From an uncultured Lachnospira sp. (GTDB lineage Bacteria; Bacillota; Clostridia; Lachnospirales; Lachnospiraceae): a stretch of DNA of 64,000 bases. The notes beneath the pieces are model-generated. The model saw only the letters and a program-made list of their open reading frames with translations, did no database searches and had not been told where the DNA came from. Shown one piece after another: positions 44,346 through 53,773 of this stretch. The translations under genes were made by a program, and so were the position numbers. The stretch spans positions 79,990 to 143,989 of the forward strand of contig CAJUTV010000004.1 of the NCBI GenBank assembly GCA_910589305.1. The letters run 5' to 3'. How positions within the stretch are numbered: position 1 is the first letter of the stretch; every line of letters begins with the position of its first letter.

Positions 44346-45359
44346 ATGAAATTAATATCGTTTACAATACCATGTTATAATTCTGCAGCTTATATGGATA
44401 AATGTATTCAATCTGTATTGGCGGGCGGCAAAGACATTGAGGTAATTATTGTTGATGATGGTTCCACAAAAGATGACACAGCAAGGATAGCGGACAATTA
44501 TTTAAAAAAATATCCAGATATTGTAAAAGTGATACATCAAGAAAATGGTGGGCATGGAGAGGCTGTCAATACTGGACTTGCACATGCAACAGGAAAATTT
44601 TTTAAAGTTGTTGACAGTGATGATTGGGTTGATTTGAAAAGTTATAAAAAGATTTTATCGGTTCTTAGAAGTTTTGAAGATGGAGAAGAACCAGATATGC
44701 TGATTGCAAATTATGTGTATAATAAGGTTGGCGTCAGCCGTAAAAAAGTCATTCATTATGACAATGTTTTTCCTGTAGAAAAAATGTTTGGGTGGAATGA
44801 AGTTGGAAATTTTAAAATTGACCAATATATTCTTATGCACTCTGCCATTTATAAGACGCAGATACTAAAGAAGTGTTCTTTGAAATTGCCAAAACATACG
44901 TTTTATGTGGATAATATATTTGTATTTGAACCATTACCGTTTGTTAAAAAAATGTATTATATAAATGCAAATTTTTATAGATATTTTATTGGAAGAGCAG
45001 ACCAATCTGTAAATGAGGATATTATGATATCAAGAATTGACCAGCAGATTGACGTCACAAAACGAATGATTGATTTTTATCTTGAAAGCGATATAGAAAA
45101 TGCAAAATGTGATTCTTATATGATTAAATATTTGCGGATTATGATGGAAGTATCGTCCATATTTTTGATAATATCAGGCACAAAAGAAAATTTGGCAAAA
45201 AAGAAAGAACTTTGGAATTATGCGAAAAAAGATAAAAAACTGTACAGAAGATTGCGATATAGCCTGCTTGGATTTTCCGTTAATTTTCCGGGAAAAATTG
45301 GCAGAATGATATCAAAAAATGGTTATAAGGTAATGAATAAATTAATAGGATTCAACTAA
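44346..45359 (+). CDS. Family 2 glycosyltransferase
   Basis: A 337-residue GT-A enzyme. It opens with ISFTIPCYNSAAYMDKC, then VIIVDDGSTKDDT and the metal-binding DSDDW (VVDSDDWVDLKSYKK); GGHGEAVNTGL is the usual loop. The C-terminal 120 residues are basic and amphipathic, suggesting membrane association without a true membrane segment. The sugar and acceptor are unknown; no polysaccharide cluster surrounds it. The ATG at 44346 follows GGAAGGA. Confidence 0.88.
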   Translation: MKLISFTIPCYNSAAYMDKCIQSVLAGGKDIEVIIVDDGSTKDDTARIADNYLKKYPDIVKVIHQENGGHGEAVNTGLAHATGKFFKVVDSDDWVDLKSYKKILSVLRSFEDGEEPDMLIANYVYNKVGVSRKKVIHYDNVFPVEKMFGWNEVGNFKIDQYILMHSAIYKTQILKKCSLKLPKHTFYVDNIFVFEPLPFVKKMYYINANFYRYFIGRADQSVNEDIMISRIDQQIDVTKRMIDFYLESDIENAKCDSYMIKYLRIMMEVSSIFLIISGTKENLAKKKELWNYAKKDKKLYRRLRYSLLGFSVNFPGKIGRMISKNGYKVMNKLIGFN

Positions 45360-45370
45360 ATAAGACCAAT

Positions 45371-45429
45371 AAAAAAGACGGTCTCAAAATGAAACAATTT
45401 TAAAAATTCATTTTGCGGCAGTCTTTTTT
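45371..45429 (+). terminator. Terminator after the glycosyltransferase
   Basis: AAAAAAGAC (45371-45379) and GTCTTTTTT (45421-45429) enclose AAAATGAA/TTCATTTT; the T-run makes a good intrinsic terminator. Confidence 0.8.
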
Positions 45430-45577
45430 ATGTTGTGAAACGATATAGTATTTCATTTTTGCTTAATTATTCTAAATTTATTAGTGTATAATTTGTCAAG
45501 GGATTGTTGCATATACAATGATTAAAAGAATTTGACATTACAAAGAACACATGATATTCTTTAAAAAATTGATAATG

Positions 45578-45716
45578 TCATCGGAGGACAGTACACCGTA
45601 GTGTAGGGGATAGTAAGCATATTGCTTGTAGACCGCCTGTCAGATAAGATGTCGAGTGAGCTCGGTTATTACAACAATGTAGTAGTCGGGCTGTATTTAT
45701 TTTTAGGAGGTGTGTG
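45578..45716 (+). ncRNA. Probable structured leader RNA (unassigned)
   Basis: A stretch richer in G and C than the intergenic background, with GGACAG able to pair with CTGTC about 55 nt later, a small hairpin AAGCATATTGCTT, GGGGATAGTA, and CGAGTGAGCTCG, ending in AGGAGG before a decayed acetyltransferase gene. The mixture of hairpins and unpaired purine-rich runs looks like a riboswitch or similar cis element. I could not match a class with confidence; yybP-ykoY-like is only a thought because of the GGGGA-x-AGTA run. Confidence 0.35.
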
Positions 45717-45897
45717 ATGAGTATCCTATTAAAAAATGCAAAGCGAGAGGAACTGGCATATTTAGCAGAGCTTGAAAAAATATCTATTGAAAAATGTTGT
45801 ATTCTATATCAACAAATGTGAATGCAGCATTGTAAGAGTAGGTAATTTTGATAAAGAGAAAGAGTGTGAAATGTCCATATTTGAAAAAAGAATATAA
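45717..45897 (+). pseudogene. Remnant of a GNAT acetyltransferase gene
   Basis: A 34-codon frame (MSILLKNAKREELAYLAELE start, good AGGAGG) ends at 45821. A second frame from about 45803 reads YINKCECSIVRVGNFDKEKE and ends CEMSIFEKRI, which matches the end of GNAT proteins (compare FYINKCGFHAVEF in the next gene). The two pieces are the ends of one acetyltransferase with the middle deleted and the frame shifted. Confidence 0.7.
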
Positions 45898-45914
45898 AGG
45901 AGAGGTGAATCTAA

Positions 45915-46427
45915 ATGGATTTTGAATTATTACCTATGGTAGACAGTGATATTCCTCAGTTCAAGAAAGATATTCAAGATGCTTTTCAAAAAGGTTTTGA
46001 GGATATATATGGAGAGACTGAAGAAATAATACTTCCTGAACAAGATATTTACCGTTCACTCAATGCCAAAGGTTCTGCTGCATATAAGGCGATTGTAGAT
46101 GGCGAATTTATAGGTGGTGCTGTTGTAGTGATTGATGAAGTGACTCAACACAATCATCTGGATTTGTTATATGTAAAATATGGTACACAAACTAAAGGTG
46201 TTGGTTTTAAAATTTGGAATTGTATCGAAAAACTATATTCAGAAACAAAGGTATGGGAAACTTGTACGCCATATTTTGAAAAACGTAATATTCATTTTTA
46301 TATCAATAAATGTGGGTTTCATGCAGTTGAATTTATAAATGAAAAGAATCCAGACATTAACATATCAGATGATTTTATCGGTGATGGTGGAGAAGGAATG
46401 TTTGTATTTAAAAAACAGATGCAATAA
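45915..46427 (+). CDS. GNAT family N-acetyltransferase
   Basis: A 170-residue acetyl-CoA-dependent acetyltransferase. AYKAIVDGEFIGGAVVVID and LDLLYVKYGTQTKGVGFKIW give beta4 and the acetyl-CoA loop, and CTPYFEKRNIHFYINKCGFHAVEF is the usual C-terminal part. The Q/RxxGxG/A loop is loose (QTKGVG). The substrate is unknown. GGAGAGG precedes the ATG by 8 nt. It follows a decayed relative in tandem. Confidence 0.85.
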   Translation: MDFELLPMVDSDIPQFKKDIQDAFQKGFEDIYGETEEIILPEQDIYRSLNAKGSAAYKAIVDGEFIGGAVVVIDEVTQHNHLDLLYVKYGTQTKGVGFKIWNCIEKLYSETKVWETCTPYFEKRNIHFYINKCGFHAVEFINEKNPDINISDDFIGDGGEGMFVFKKQMQ

Positions 46428-46533
46428 AAACAGATTTGATAATATACCTAAAATTTTCAGTTTGCATAGCAGATAATCTCAAAATTTTACAAACCGACAG
46501 AGTGATTCAAACACGATAACAATTATAAGACAA

Positions 46534-46563
46534 TGCTCCACGCCAGTTTACTGGCGTGGAGCA
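46534..46563. repeat. Perfect 14-bp inverted repeat
   Basis: TGCTCCACGCCAGT, TT, ACTGGCGTGGAGCA. It is GC-rich in an AT-rich gap between convergent genes, with no T-run on either side. It could be a terminator core or the scar or end of a small mobile sequence; the flanking 46560-46676 carry no gene I can support. Confidence 0.8.
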
Positions 46564-46676
46564 GTTCACTTAAACTGCTAAACCCGTATAAACAGAGATA
46601 TGACGGTTTTGATAGGTATAAAAAGATACTTAAAAATCTATGTTGTTTTTTAAATAAAAAATACATTAAACCTTAC

Positions 46677-47198
46677 TTAAAACAAGACTTTACAACGATT
46701 CATATCAACATGAGACTTAATATATTCAGCTACAAATGAACGTTTATCTTCTGGAATGTCTCCTTCTCTTAGCATAACAATCATTTTTGATTTATTAAAG
46801 AAAAGATAATATCCATATTTTTTATAAATAGTGGTTGGCTCATCCCATCGATATGTGTCGATTCGCTTAAAATCAGGTATATCCGCTATAATGCCTGTGT
46901 CTTGCAAGGTTATTTTACATGGTGCGCTCTCAGCAGGGTCACGATTTTTTAGATGATAATTGACGCTGTTTTTAAATTGTATCAAGAAAATATATAATGG
47001 GTAAGCCCAACAAGCAGCGTATAAAACGGCAAGATAGGTATTAAAAAACCCCATAGAGGTAAGCACAATAGTAATAATAGAGGGAATCCATGTTAAAATA
47101 GTTTCTAAAGGATTGCGTATAAAGCGGTTCCAAAATACAATTTTTTTATATTCATCACCACATGCCTTTAAGGTAGTTGTATAAGTAATAAAATCCAT
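46677..47198 (-). CDS. YcxB-like membrane protein
   Basis: A 173-residue protein with two adjacent membrane helices (about 32-75: ILTWIPSIITIVLTSMGFF and LAVLYAACWAYPLYIFLI) followed by a PH-like C-terminal domain (TYRWDEPTTIYKKYGYYLFF, MIVMLREGDIPEDKRSFV). That layout and the last motif match the YcxB family, whose function is unknown. Convergent with the acetyltransferase. Confidence 0.7.
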   Translation of the reverse strand: MDFITYTTTLKACGDEYKKIVFWNRFIRNPLETILTWIPSIITIVLTSMGFFNTYLAVLYAACWAYPLYIFLIQFKNSVNYHLKNRDPAESAPCKITLQDTGIIADIPDFKRIDTYRWDEPTTIYKKYGYYLFFNKSKMIVMLREGDIPEDKRSFVAEYIKSHVDMNRCKVLF

Positions 47199-47418
47199 AA
47201 TGATTAATATACCTTTCTATATTTGAAGATAACATAACAGTTCTGTTTTATATTGCCAAGAGTAAAGATATTAGTATATTTTTGTAAATGGTATGTCAGA
47301 ATTGTCTCAAAATATAATAACATTTATAGATAACCATGTCAAAACTCTTTCCAAATACTTCAAAATGAGATATACTGTAATATATTTAGGTGAAAAATTA
47401 AGATGAAAGGACAAAACG

Positions 47419-49557
47419 TTGGATAATTATAATTTGAAAGACGATGTAATGACAAATATTGTTAATCTTCTTGACAAAGATGGTACATTTATGGAAATCG
47501 TTGAAGAGATTATCCATGAAACACAAAAGTATCTTTGTACATCACATGCAGCTATCTTGCAGATAAGTGTTGATAATAGCTGGATTAATTCGGTTATAAG
47601 CTATGTGGGAGAGGACGAGGAGCCTTTGCCTGTAACAAATATGGCAATTGAAAGATTCCATATTGACGGTGAGGAATTAAGATGCTGTAATATGAGTACT
47701 GCCACAGAGCAAGAACGAAAAACATTGCAGTATATGGGCATTAAATCAATGGTTATTGCTCCAGTGTTTATTAATGACATTCGAGTGATGTATTTTGCTG
47801 TTATGGATGTTCATTCTATTATTGAGTATAACAAAGAACAGTTAAAGTTTATAAGTGATGTTGTCAATATTATTCAAGCGATAGCACAAAAGAAAGTAAC
47901 AAAAAATTCATTACTTTCATCATATGAGGTTCTTAAGGCAATACTAAACAGTATTGGTTCAGGTATTATTGTATTTGGCAGAACGGACGGCAATATCTTT
48001 TTTGAAAATGATATTGCACAAAATATTGAGGAAGTTAATAGAACAGCCAGCAAGGCTGTAAAAGAGTTTCTTCGCATGACTAAAAGAAGAACCAAACTGT
48101 TAAAACCAATGGAGCATTACGACCCACAGTCAGGTTTATGGTTTGAAGTGAAATTTTCAGATTTAACTTGGATTGATGGAAGTGCGGTGAGTGTTTGTAC
48201 CATTATGGATATCACTCAAAAAAAGAAAAATCAGCAAAAAATTGAATATCAGGCAAATAATGATTTCCTTACAGGTATATACAACCGAATGAAATGTGAG
48301 GCAGATTTGCGTACAATTTTAAAGCAAGCCGTTGAAGAGGATATAAAAGGAGCAGTGATGTTTCTTGACTTAGATGATTTTAAACATATTAATGATGGAT
48401 TGGGACATCAGTATGGCGATGTGCTTTTACAGCAGATTGCAGCAGGCTTGCAGGGTGTTCCGGGACTTCGCGGACATTGCTATCGAATGGGCGGTGATGA
48501 ATTTTTAGTGATTATACCGCCAAATCAATATAATAATTTAGACCGAATTGTTGAAAATGTAATAGCGATGTTTAATAAGCCTTGGTATTTGATGGGTACA
48601 GAATATTTTTGTACAATGAGTATGGGAATAGCAACATTTCCTGATAACAGCAGTGAAGTTCACGAATTAGTGAAGATGGCAGATACAGCGATGTATGATG
48701 CGAAAAAGTCTGGAAAGAATCGTTATTCATTTTATGACAGCAAAAAAGATGTCAATACAATCAAGCGATTGGATATTGAAAATAATATGCGCCAGGCGAT
48801 AGCGACGCAGATACAAGAATTTATTGTATTTTTTCAGCCAGTTGTTGATATACAAACCAGAAAATGTGTGTCATGTGAGGCGCTTGTAAGATGGGACAGC
48901 AAGACATTAGGATTTATGGGACCAGGTGATTTTGTCCCACTTGCCGAATATTTAGGATTAATAACCGACATTGGCGATTATGTTTTAGAGGAAGCTTGTA
49001 AGCAGTGCAAATTATGGAATGATATGGGATATAAAGATTTTCATATCAATGTCAATTTGTCGGTTGTTCAGCTTTTGCAGAAAGATGTTGTTAAAAATGT
49101 GCGTGAAATTTTTGATAGGACAGGCGTTAATCCATGTAATATTGTTTTAGAAATCACAGAATCGTTTGCCATTAATGATATGGACCGTGTAATGAAAATT
49201 ATTGATGGTTTAAAAGAATTGGGACCAGAAATCGCATTAGATGATTTTGGAACAGGATATTCTTCATTAAATTACATAAAACAACTTCCTTTAAATATAA
49301 TAAAAGTGGACAAAACATTTATTGATGATATTGTGGAAGATGAATATGCACAGGCTTTTATTAAGCTGATTGTTGATTTGTCTAAAACAATAAAAACAGA
49401 AATTGTCGTTGAGGGAATAGAAGATATCCATCAATTTCAGTTATTAAAAGAGATTGGTGTTGATTATATTCAGGGATATTTCTTTGGAAAACCAGTGGAT
49501 GCTGAGAAATTTGAGGAAATGTATCTAGGAAAAGTGTTAGGAAAAGAAGCGTTATAA
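47419..49557 (+). CDS. GAF-PAS-GGDEF-EAL cyclic-di-GMP enzyme
   Basis: A 712-residue soluble protein. A GAF-like domain (about 10-160) and PAS-like domain (about 170-275) precede a GGDEF domain (YRMGGDEFLVIIP, signature intact) and an EAL domain (SCEALVRWD, LDDFGTGYSSLNYIKQLP, VEGIED), both with catalytic residues present. It could make and break cyclic di-GMP. The start is a TTG at 47419, 8 nt after AAAGGA. The GAF/PAS pair is probably the signal input. Confidence 0.93.
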   Translation: MDNYNLKDDVMTNIVNLLDKDGTFMEIVEEIIHETQKYLCTSHAAILQISVDNSWINSVISYVGEDEEPLPVTNMAIERFHIDGEELRCCNMSTATEQERKTLQYMGIKSMVIAPVFINDIRVMYFAVMDVHSIIEYNKEQLKFISDVVNIIQAIAQKKVTKNSLLSSYEVLKAILNSIGSGIIVFGRTDGNIFFENDIAQNIEEVNRTASKAVKEFLRMTKRRTKLLKPMEHYDPQSGLWFEVKFSDLTWIDGSAVSVCTIMDITQKKKNQQKIEYQANNDFLTGIYNRMKCEADLRTILKQAVEEDIKGAVMFLDLDDFKHINDGLGHQYGDVLLQQIAAGLQGVPGLRGHCYRMGGDEFLVIIPPNQYNNLDRIVENVIAMFNKPWYLMGTEYFCTMSMGIATFPDNSSEVHELVKMADTAMYDAKKSGKNRYSFYDSKKDVNTIKRLDIENNMRQAIATQIQEFIVFFQPVVDIQTRKCVSCEALVRWDSKTLGFMGPGDFVPLAEYLGLITDIGDYVLEEACKQCKLWNDMGYKDFHINVNLSVVQLLQKDVVKNVREIFDRTGVNPCNIVLEITESFAINDMDRVMKIIDGLKELGPEIALDDFGTGYSSLNYIKQLPLNIIKVDKTFIDDIVEDEYAQAFIKLIVDLSKTIKTEIVVEGIEDIHQFQLLKEIGVDYIQGYFFGKPVDAEKFEEMYLGKVLGKEAL

Positions 49558-49571
49558 TAACAGGATTTGTG

Positions 49572-49631
49572 ATTGTGCGCTGTTTGCCACAAGTCTATAC
49601 AAAAAAAGCAGTGCAGAAATGAGGAAAAAGA
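49572..49631 (+). promoter_or_regulatory. Leader family B before pyrC
   Basis: TGTGCGCTG (49574-49582) and GCAGTGCA (49608-49615) form the pair; GAAATGAGGA and the ATG follow. The loop is shorter than in the other copies. No PyrR attenuator was seen. Confidence 0.65.
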
Positions 49632-50951
49632 ATGAAAATTTTAATTAAAGGGGGAAGAGTGCTTGACCCTGCCAGCAATACCGATGCGATAAAGGACATA
49701 TTGATAGAAGATGATATGATTGCAAAGGTTGAAGAAAATATTACAGATAAGGCGGACAGTGTTATTGAGGCTGATAATTGTTATGTTATGCCAGGCTTGA
49801 TTGATTTGCATGTTCACTTTAGGGAGCCAGGATTTGAGCATAAGGAAACGATAAGAACAGGAGCTAGAGCAGCAGCAAGAGGAGGATTTACAACGGTTTG
49901 TTGTATGCCAAACACAAAACCTATAATTGACAGTGTTGAGATGGTCCAATATATTGTTAATAAGGCAAAGGAAGTAACGGATATTAATGTATTGCCAATT
50001 GCTGCCATAACAGCAGGACAAGACGGTGAGTATCTAACGGATTTTGAAAAATTAAAAGAACATGGCGCTGTTGCTGTGAGTGAAGATGGAAAGTCTGTTA
50101 TGAATGCACGAGTGGCAAGACAAGCTATGAGACTTGCCGCAGAAGTGGATATACCTGTTTTTTCACATTGTGAAGACAAAAATCTTGTGGCAAGAGGTGT
50201 GATGAATGCAGGAGAACATGCAAAACAATTGGGATTATATGGCATTATGAATGCAGTGGAAGATGTGATTGTGGCAAGGGATATTATACTGGCAAAAAAT
50301 ACAGGCGCTAGGCTGCATCTGTGTCACTGTTCAACAAAAGACAGTGTCCGTATGATTGAGGATGCAAAGAAAGAAGGATTACAAGTTACAGGTGAAGTGA
50401 CGCCGCATCATTTTACATTAACTGAAAAATCGGTGACATCAGATGATGCAAACTTTAAGATGAATCCGCCGCTTCGCGCACAAGAGGATGTCGATGCTTT
50501 AAAAGATGGATTGAAACGTGGTGTTATGGATTGTATTTCTACAGACCATGCACCGCATCATAAAACAGAAAAAGAACGTCCTTTTGCGGAGGCACCATTT
50601 GGCATAACAGGACTTGAAACTTCAGTTGCAATCACGATAACAGAGCTTGTAAATACAGGTATGCTCACACCATTGCAGATGGCTGATAAAATGAGTTATT
50701 CGCCTGCCACCATTATTAAAAGTGACAGAGGAACCTTGCTGCCTGGACGAATTGCTGATATTACCATTATCAACCCAAATGAGGAATATAAGATAGACAG
50801 CAATACATTTGCCTCACTTGGAAAAAATACACCATTTAATGGAAAGACGGTCAAGGGCAGAGTGATTTATACGATTGTAGGCGGAAAGACTGTATATTCG
50901 TACAGACCAGGACGAGAGTCGATTGTTGATAAAGATGTACTGAAATATTAG
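49632..50951 (+). CDS. pyrC: Dihydroorotase
   Basis: A 439-residue metal-dependent amidohydrolase closing carbamoyl aspartate to dihydroorotate, third step of pyrimidine synthesis. The metal site begins DLHVHFREPG (about 57-66); other ligand regions are VFSHCEDKNL, LHLCHCSTKD and ISTDHAPHH. Class I enzyme length. First gene of pyrC-F-K-D-(receptor)-E; pyrB and the carbamoyl phosphate synthase are not in the window. Confidence 0.96.
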   Translation: MKILIKGGRVLDPASNTDAIKDILIEDDMIAKVEENITDKADSVIEADNCYVMPGLIDLHVHFREPGFEHKETIRTGARAAARGGFTTVCCMPNTKPIIDSVEMVQYIVNKAKEVTDINVLPIAAITAGQDGEYLTDFEKLKEHGAVAVSEDGKSVMNARVARQAMRLAAEVDIPVFSHCEDKNLVARGVMNAGEHAKQLGLYGIMNAVEDVIVARDIILAKNTGARLHLCHCSTKDSVRMIEDAKKEGLQVTGEVTPHHFTLTEKSVTSDDANFKMNPPLRAQEDVDALKDGLKRGVMDCISTDHAPHHKTEKERPFAEAPFGITGLETSVAITITELVNTGMLTPLQMADKMSYSPATIIKSDRGTLLPGRIADITIINPNEEYKIDSNTFASLGKNTPFNGKTVKGRVIYTIVGGKTVYSYRPGRESIVDKDVLKY

Positions 50952-50972
50952 TGGAAAGGCATGGTTATTCTT

Positions 50973-51899
50973 ATGATTAATAAGTTAATTGATGGTATTA
51001 AAAAGAAAAATGCACCAATTGTTGTTGGTTTAGACCCTATGATGAAATTTATTCCAGCACACATAAAAGATGCTGCATTAAAAGAATATGGTGAGACACT
51101 GGAGGGGGCAGCAGAGGCAATATGCCAGTTTAACAAGCAGATTATAGACCATATATATGATATTATCCCAGCCATAAAGCCTCAGGTGGCAATGTATGAA
51201 CAGTTTGGGGTTCCTGGACTTGCAGCATTTAAAAAGACTATTGATTACTGTCATGAAAAAGGGCTAATTGTGATAGGCGATGTCAAGCGAGGGGATATTG
51301 GTTCTACATCAGAGGCCTATGCGGTTGCCCATTTAGGGAAAGTTTCCGTAGGCAATGCTAAGATAAGTGCATTTGATGAGGATTTTGCAACCATAAATCC
51401 ATATTTGGGAACAGATGGAATAAAACCATTTTTAGATATATGTAAACAGGAGAAAAAAGGTGTTTTTATTCTTGTCAAAACGTCGAATCCATCCAGTGGA
51501 GAATTTCAAGACCAGCTTGTTGACGGCAAACCATTGTATGAATTGGTTGGAAAGAAAGTTGACGAATGGGCAAGCCGGTGTATGGGTGATAACTATAGCT
51601 ATGTCGGTGCCGTTGTCGGCGCAACGTATCCTGAGATGGGAAAAGTGCTAAGAAAAGTGATGCCAAAGTCTTTTATATTAGTTCCAGGCTATGGCGCACA
51701 AGGAGGAAAAGCGGACGATTTAGTACCATACTTTAATGAGGATGGGTTAGGTGCTATTGTAAATAGTTCAAGAGGCATCATTGCTGCTTATGCAAAAGAA
51801 GAATATGCAGCATTTGGCGAACATAATTTTGCAGAAGCTTCAAGACAGGCTACAGTGGATATGATTGCGGATATTAATAAAGCGTTGGATAAAAAATAA
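50973..51899 (+). CDS. pyrF: Orotidine 5'-phosphate decarboxylase (long type)
   Basis: A 308-residue enzyme forming UMP. PIVVGLDPMMKF opens the barrel and VIGDVKRGDIGSTSEAYA is the catalytic Lys-Asp motif (DxKxxDI form), typical of the long 300-residue class II type. FILVPGYGAQGGKADD is the phosphate loop. The ATG at 50973 is set by leader family A. Confidence 0.95.
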   Translation: MINKLIDGIKKKNAPIVVGLDPMMKFIPAHIKDAALKEYGETLEGAAEAICQFNKQIIDHIYDIIPAIKPQVAMYEQFGVPGLAAFKKTIDYCHEKGLIVIGDVKRGDIGSTSEAYAVAHLGKVSVGNAKISAFDEDFATINPYLGTDGIKPFLDICKQEKKGVFILVKTSNPSSGEFQDQLVDGKPLYELVGKKVDEWASRCMGDNYSYVGAVVGATYPEMGKVLRKVMPKSFILVPGYGAQGGKADDLVPYFNEDGLGAIVNSSRGIIAAYAKEEYAAFGEHNFAEASRQATVDMIADINKALDKK

Positions 51900-51932
51900 T
51901 ATAAATAATATAATTGTGAAATGGAGTAGAAT

Positions 51933-52700
51933 ATGTCGTACAGAGAAAATGCTGTAATAAAGAGTACATCATGTCTGGCAACAGGCATATATGAGATATG
52001 GTTTCAGACAGCAAATATTGCAAAGGCAGCAAAACCAGGACAATTTATCAATGTTTATTCAGGCAATGGTGCGCATCTATTGCCTCGACCAATCAGTATA
52101 TGTGAACTTCAAGGAGATTTATTAAGAATTGTCTATCGTGTTGTGGGAGAGGGGACAAGAGAATTTTCTCAAATGAAGGCTGGAGATACGCTTGCTATAC
52201 AAGGACCGCTTGGCAATGGATATGACGTAGAAGCGTCTTATGCTGATAAAAAAGCCATTCTTTTTGGCGGTGGAATTGGTATTCCGCCTATGTTAGAATT
52301 GGCAAAGCAGTTACATTGTGAAAAAAATATAGTTTTAGGCTATAAAGATGAGTTGTTTCTCAATGATGAATTTGAATCCTATGGAACGGTTACTATTGCT
52401 ACAGAAGACGGCAGTGCAGGAGTAAAGGGAAATGTATTGGATGCAGTTCGTGAATATTCTATACAAGCGCAAGTATTATATGCCTGCGGACCGTTGCCAA
52501 TGTTAAGGGCAGTCAAGGCATACGCGCTAGAACATCAAATTGACTGTTATCTTTCTCTTGAGGAAAAAATGGCGTGCGGAATCGGTGCATGTCTTGCATG
52601 TGTCTGTGATTCAACACAGATTGATGAACATTCCAAAGTGAAAAATAAGCGTATTTGTAAAGAAGGACCTGTATTTCATGCAATGGAGGTTGAATTTTGA
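51933..52700 (+). CDS. pyrK: Dihydroorotate dehydrogenase electron-transfer subunit
   Basis: A 255-residue FAD/2Fe-2S protein passing electrons from PyrD to NAD. LLPRPISICEL binds FAD, GGGIGIPPMLELAKQL is the NAD-type site, and the iron-sulfur cysteines lie in KMACGIGACLACVC plus a later Cys (RICKEGPVF). Its stop overlaps the pyrD start (TGATG). Confidence 0.95.
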   Translation: MSYRENAVIKSTSCLATGIYEIWFQTANIAKAAKPGQFINVYSGNGAHLLPRPISICELQGDLLRIVYRVVGEGTREFSQMKAGDTLAIQGPLGNGYDVEASYADKKAILFGGGIGIPPMLELAKQLHCEKNIVLGYKDELFLNDEFESYGTVTIATEDGSAGVKGNVLDAVREYSIQAQVLYACGPLPMLRAVKAYALEHQIDCYLSLEEKMACGIGACLACVCDSTQIDEHSKVKNKRICKEGPVFHAMEVEF

Positions 52701-53617
52701 TGAATAATTTGATAAATATGAATGTAGAGATAGCAGGTATCCCTTTTAAAAATCCTGTAACAGTTGCTTCTGGTACGTTTGGCTCTGGTATGGAATATGC
52801 AGAATATGTTGACTTAAACAGATTGGGAGCCGTCACAACAAAAGGTGTTGCAACAGTGGCTTGGGCTGGTAATAAAACGCCAAGAATTGCAGAGACATAT
52901 GGTGGTATGATTAATGCAATCGGTTTACAAAATCCAGGTATTGATACCGTTTTAACAAGAGATATACCATTTTTAAAACAATATGATACAAAAATTATTG
53001 TCAATGTTTGCGGAAGAAGCAAGGAAGACTATGTTGAGGCAGTACAAAAGCTTTCAAAAGCTCCTGTTGATATGTTAGAAATTAATATTTCATGTCCAAA
53101 TGTAAAAGAAGGCGGGATTGCATTTGGACAGAATGCAGCAGTGGCAGAGGATATTACTGCTGCTGTTAAAAAAGTTTCAAAGCATCCTATTATAATGAAA
53201 TTAAGTCCAAATGTGACTGATATTACAGAGATGGCAAAGGCAGTAGAAGCAGGGGGAGCAGATGCCATATCGCTTATTAATACCATAACAGGTATGAAGA
53301 TTGATATTAATAGAAGAACATTTGCAGTTGCAAACAAGACAGGGGGGCTGTCTGGTCCTGCTATTAAACCAATTGCAGTACGTATGGTTTATGAGGTTGC
53401 AAATGCGGTAAAGGTACCTATTATTGGAATGGGCGGCATTACCAATGCAGCGGATGCGCTTGAGTTTATAATGGCAGGCGCAACAATGGTTGCTGTTGGA
53501 ACAGCAAATTTCCACGACCCATTAACGACCGTTAAGGTGATTGATGGAATTGAACAATTTATGAGAGAAAAGAATATAGCTGATATTCATGAAATTATTG
53601 GATGTGTGAATCAATGA
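52700..53617 (+). CDS. pyrD: Dihydroorotate dehydrogenase, class 1B catalytic subunit
   Basis: A 305-residue FMN enzyme: NPVTVASGTFGSGMEYAE, then LEINISCPNVKEGG with the catalytic Cys in the active-site loop, and a C-terminal phosphate site (PIIGMGGITNAADALEF). Being next to pyrK identifies it as the NAD-linked 1B type. The ATG at 52700 overlaps the pyrK stop, with GGAGG about 10 nt upstream. Confidence 0.96.
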   Translation: MNNLINMNVEIAGIPFKNPVTVASGTFGSGMEYAEYVDLNRLGAVTTKGVATVAWAGNKTPRIAETYGGMINAIGLQNPGIDTVLTRDIPFLKQYDTKIIVNVCGRSKEDYVEAVQKLSKAPVDMLEINISCPNVKEGGIAFGQNAAVAEDITAAVKKVSKHPIIMKLSPNVTDITEMAKAVEAGGADAISLINTITGMKIDINRRTFAVANKTGGLSGPAIKPIAVRMVYEVANAVKVPIIGMGGITNAADALEFIMAGATMVAVGTANFHDPLTTVKVIDGIEQFMREKNIADIHEIIGCVNQ

Positions 53618-53773
53618 TACAAAAATAAATTGTTTTATCAATAAATTTGTTACCTATTTATACCAAAATTTTATACCAAAATATTACAAATAAAGATAAA
53701 TGCGATGCCCAAATTGCCTTTAATAATTTTTGCGGTGCAATTCTTATGCTGTACTTTAAAATGGAGGATTAAT

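Noticed and set aside
46533..46739. A gene after the acetyltransferase at 46533
   Set aside because: The frame starts on the inverted repeat, has no ribosome site, and its sequence matches no family I know; it also runs into the end of the convergent gene.
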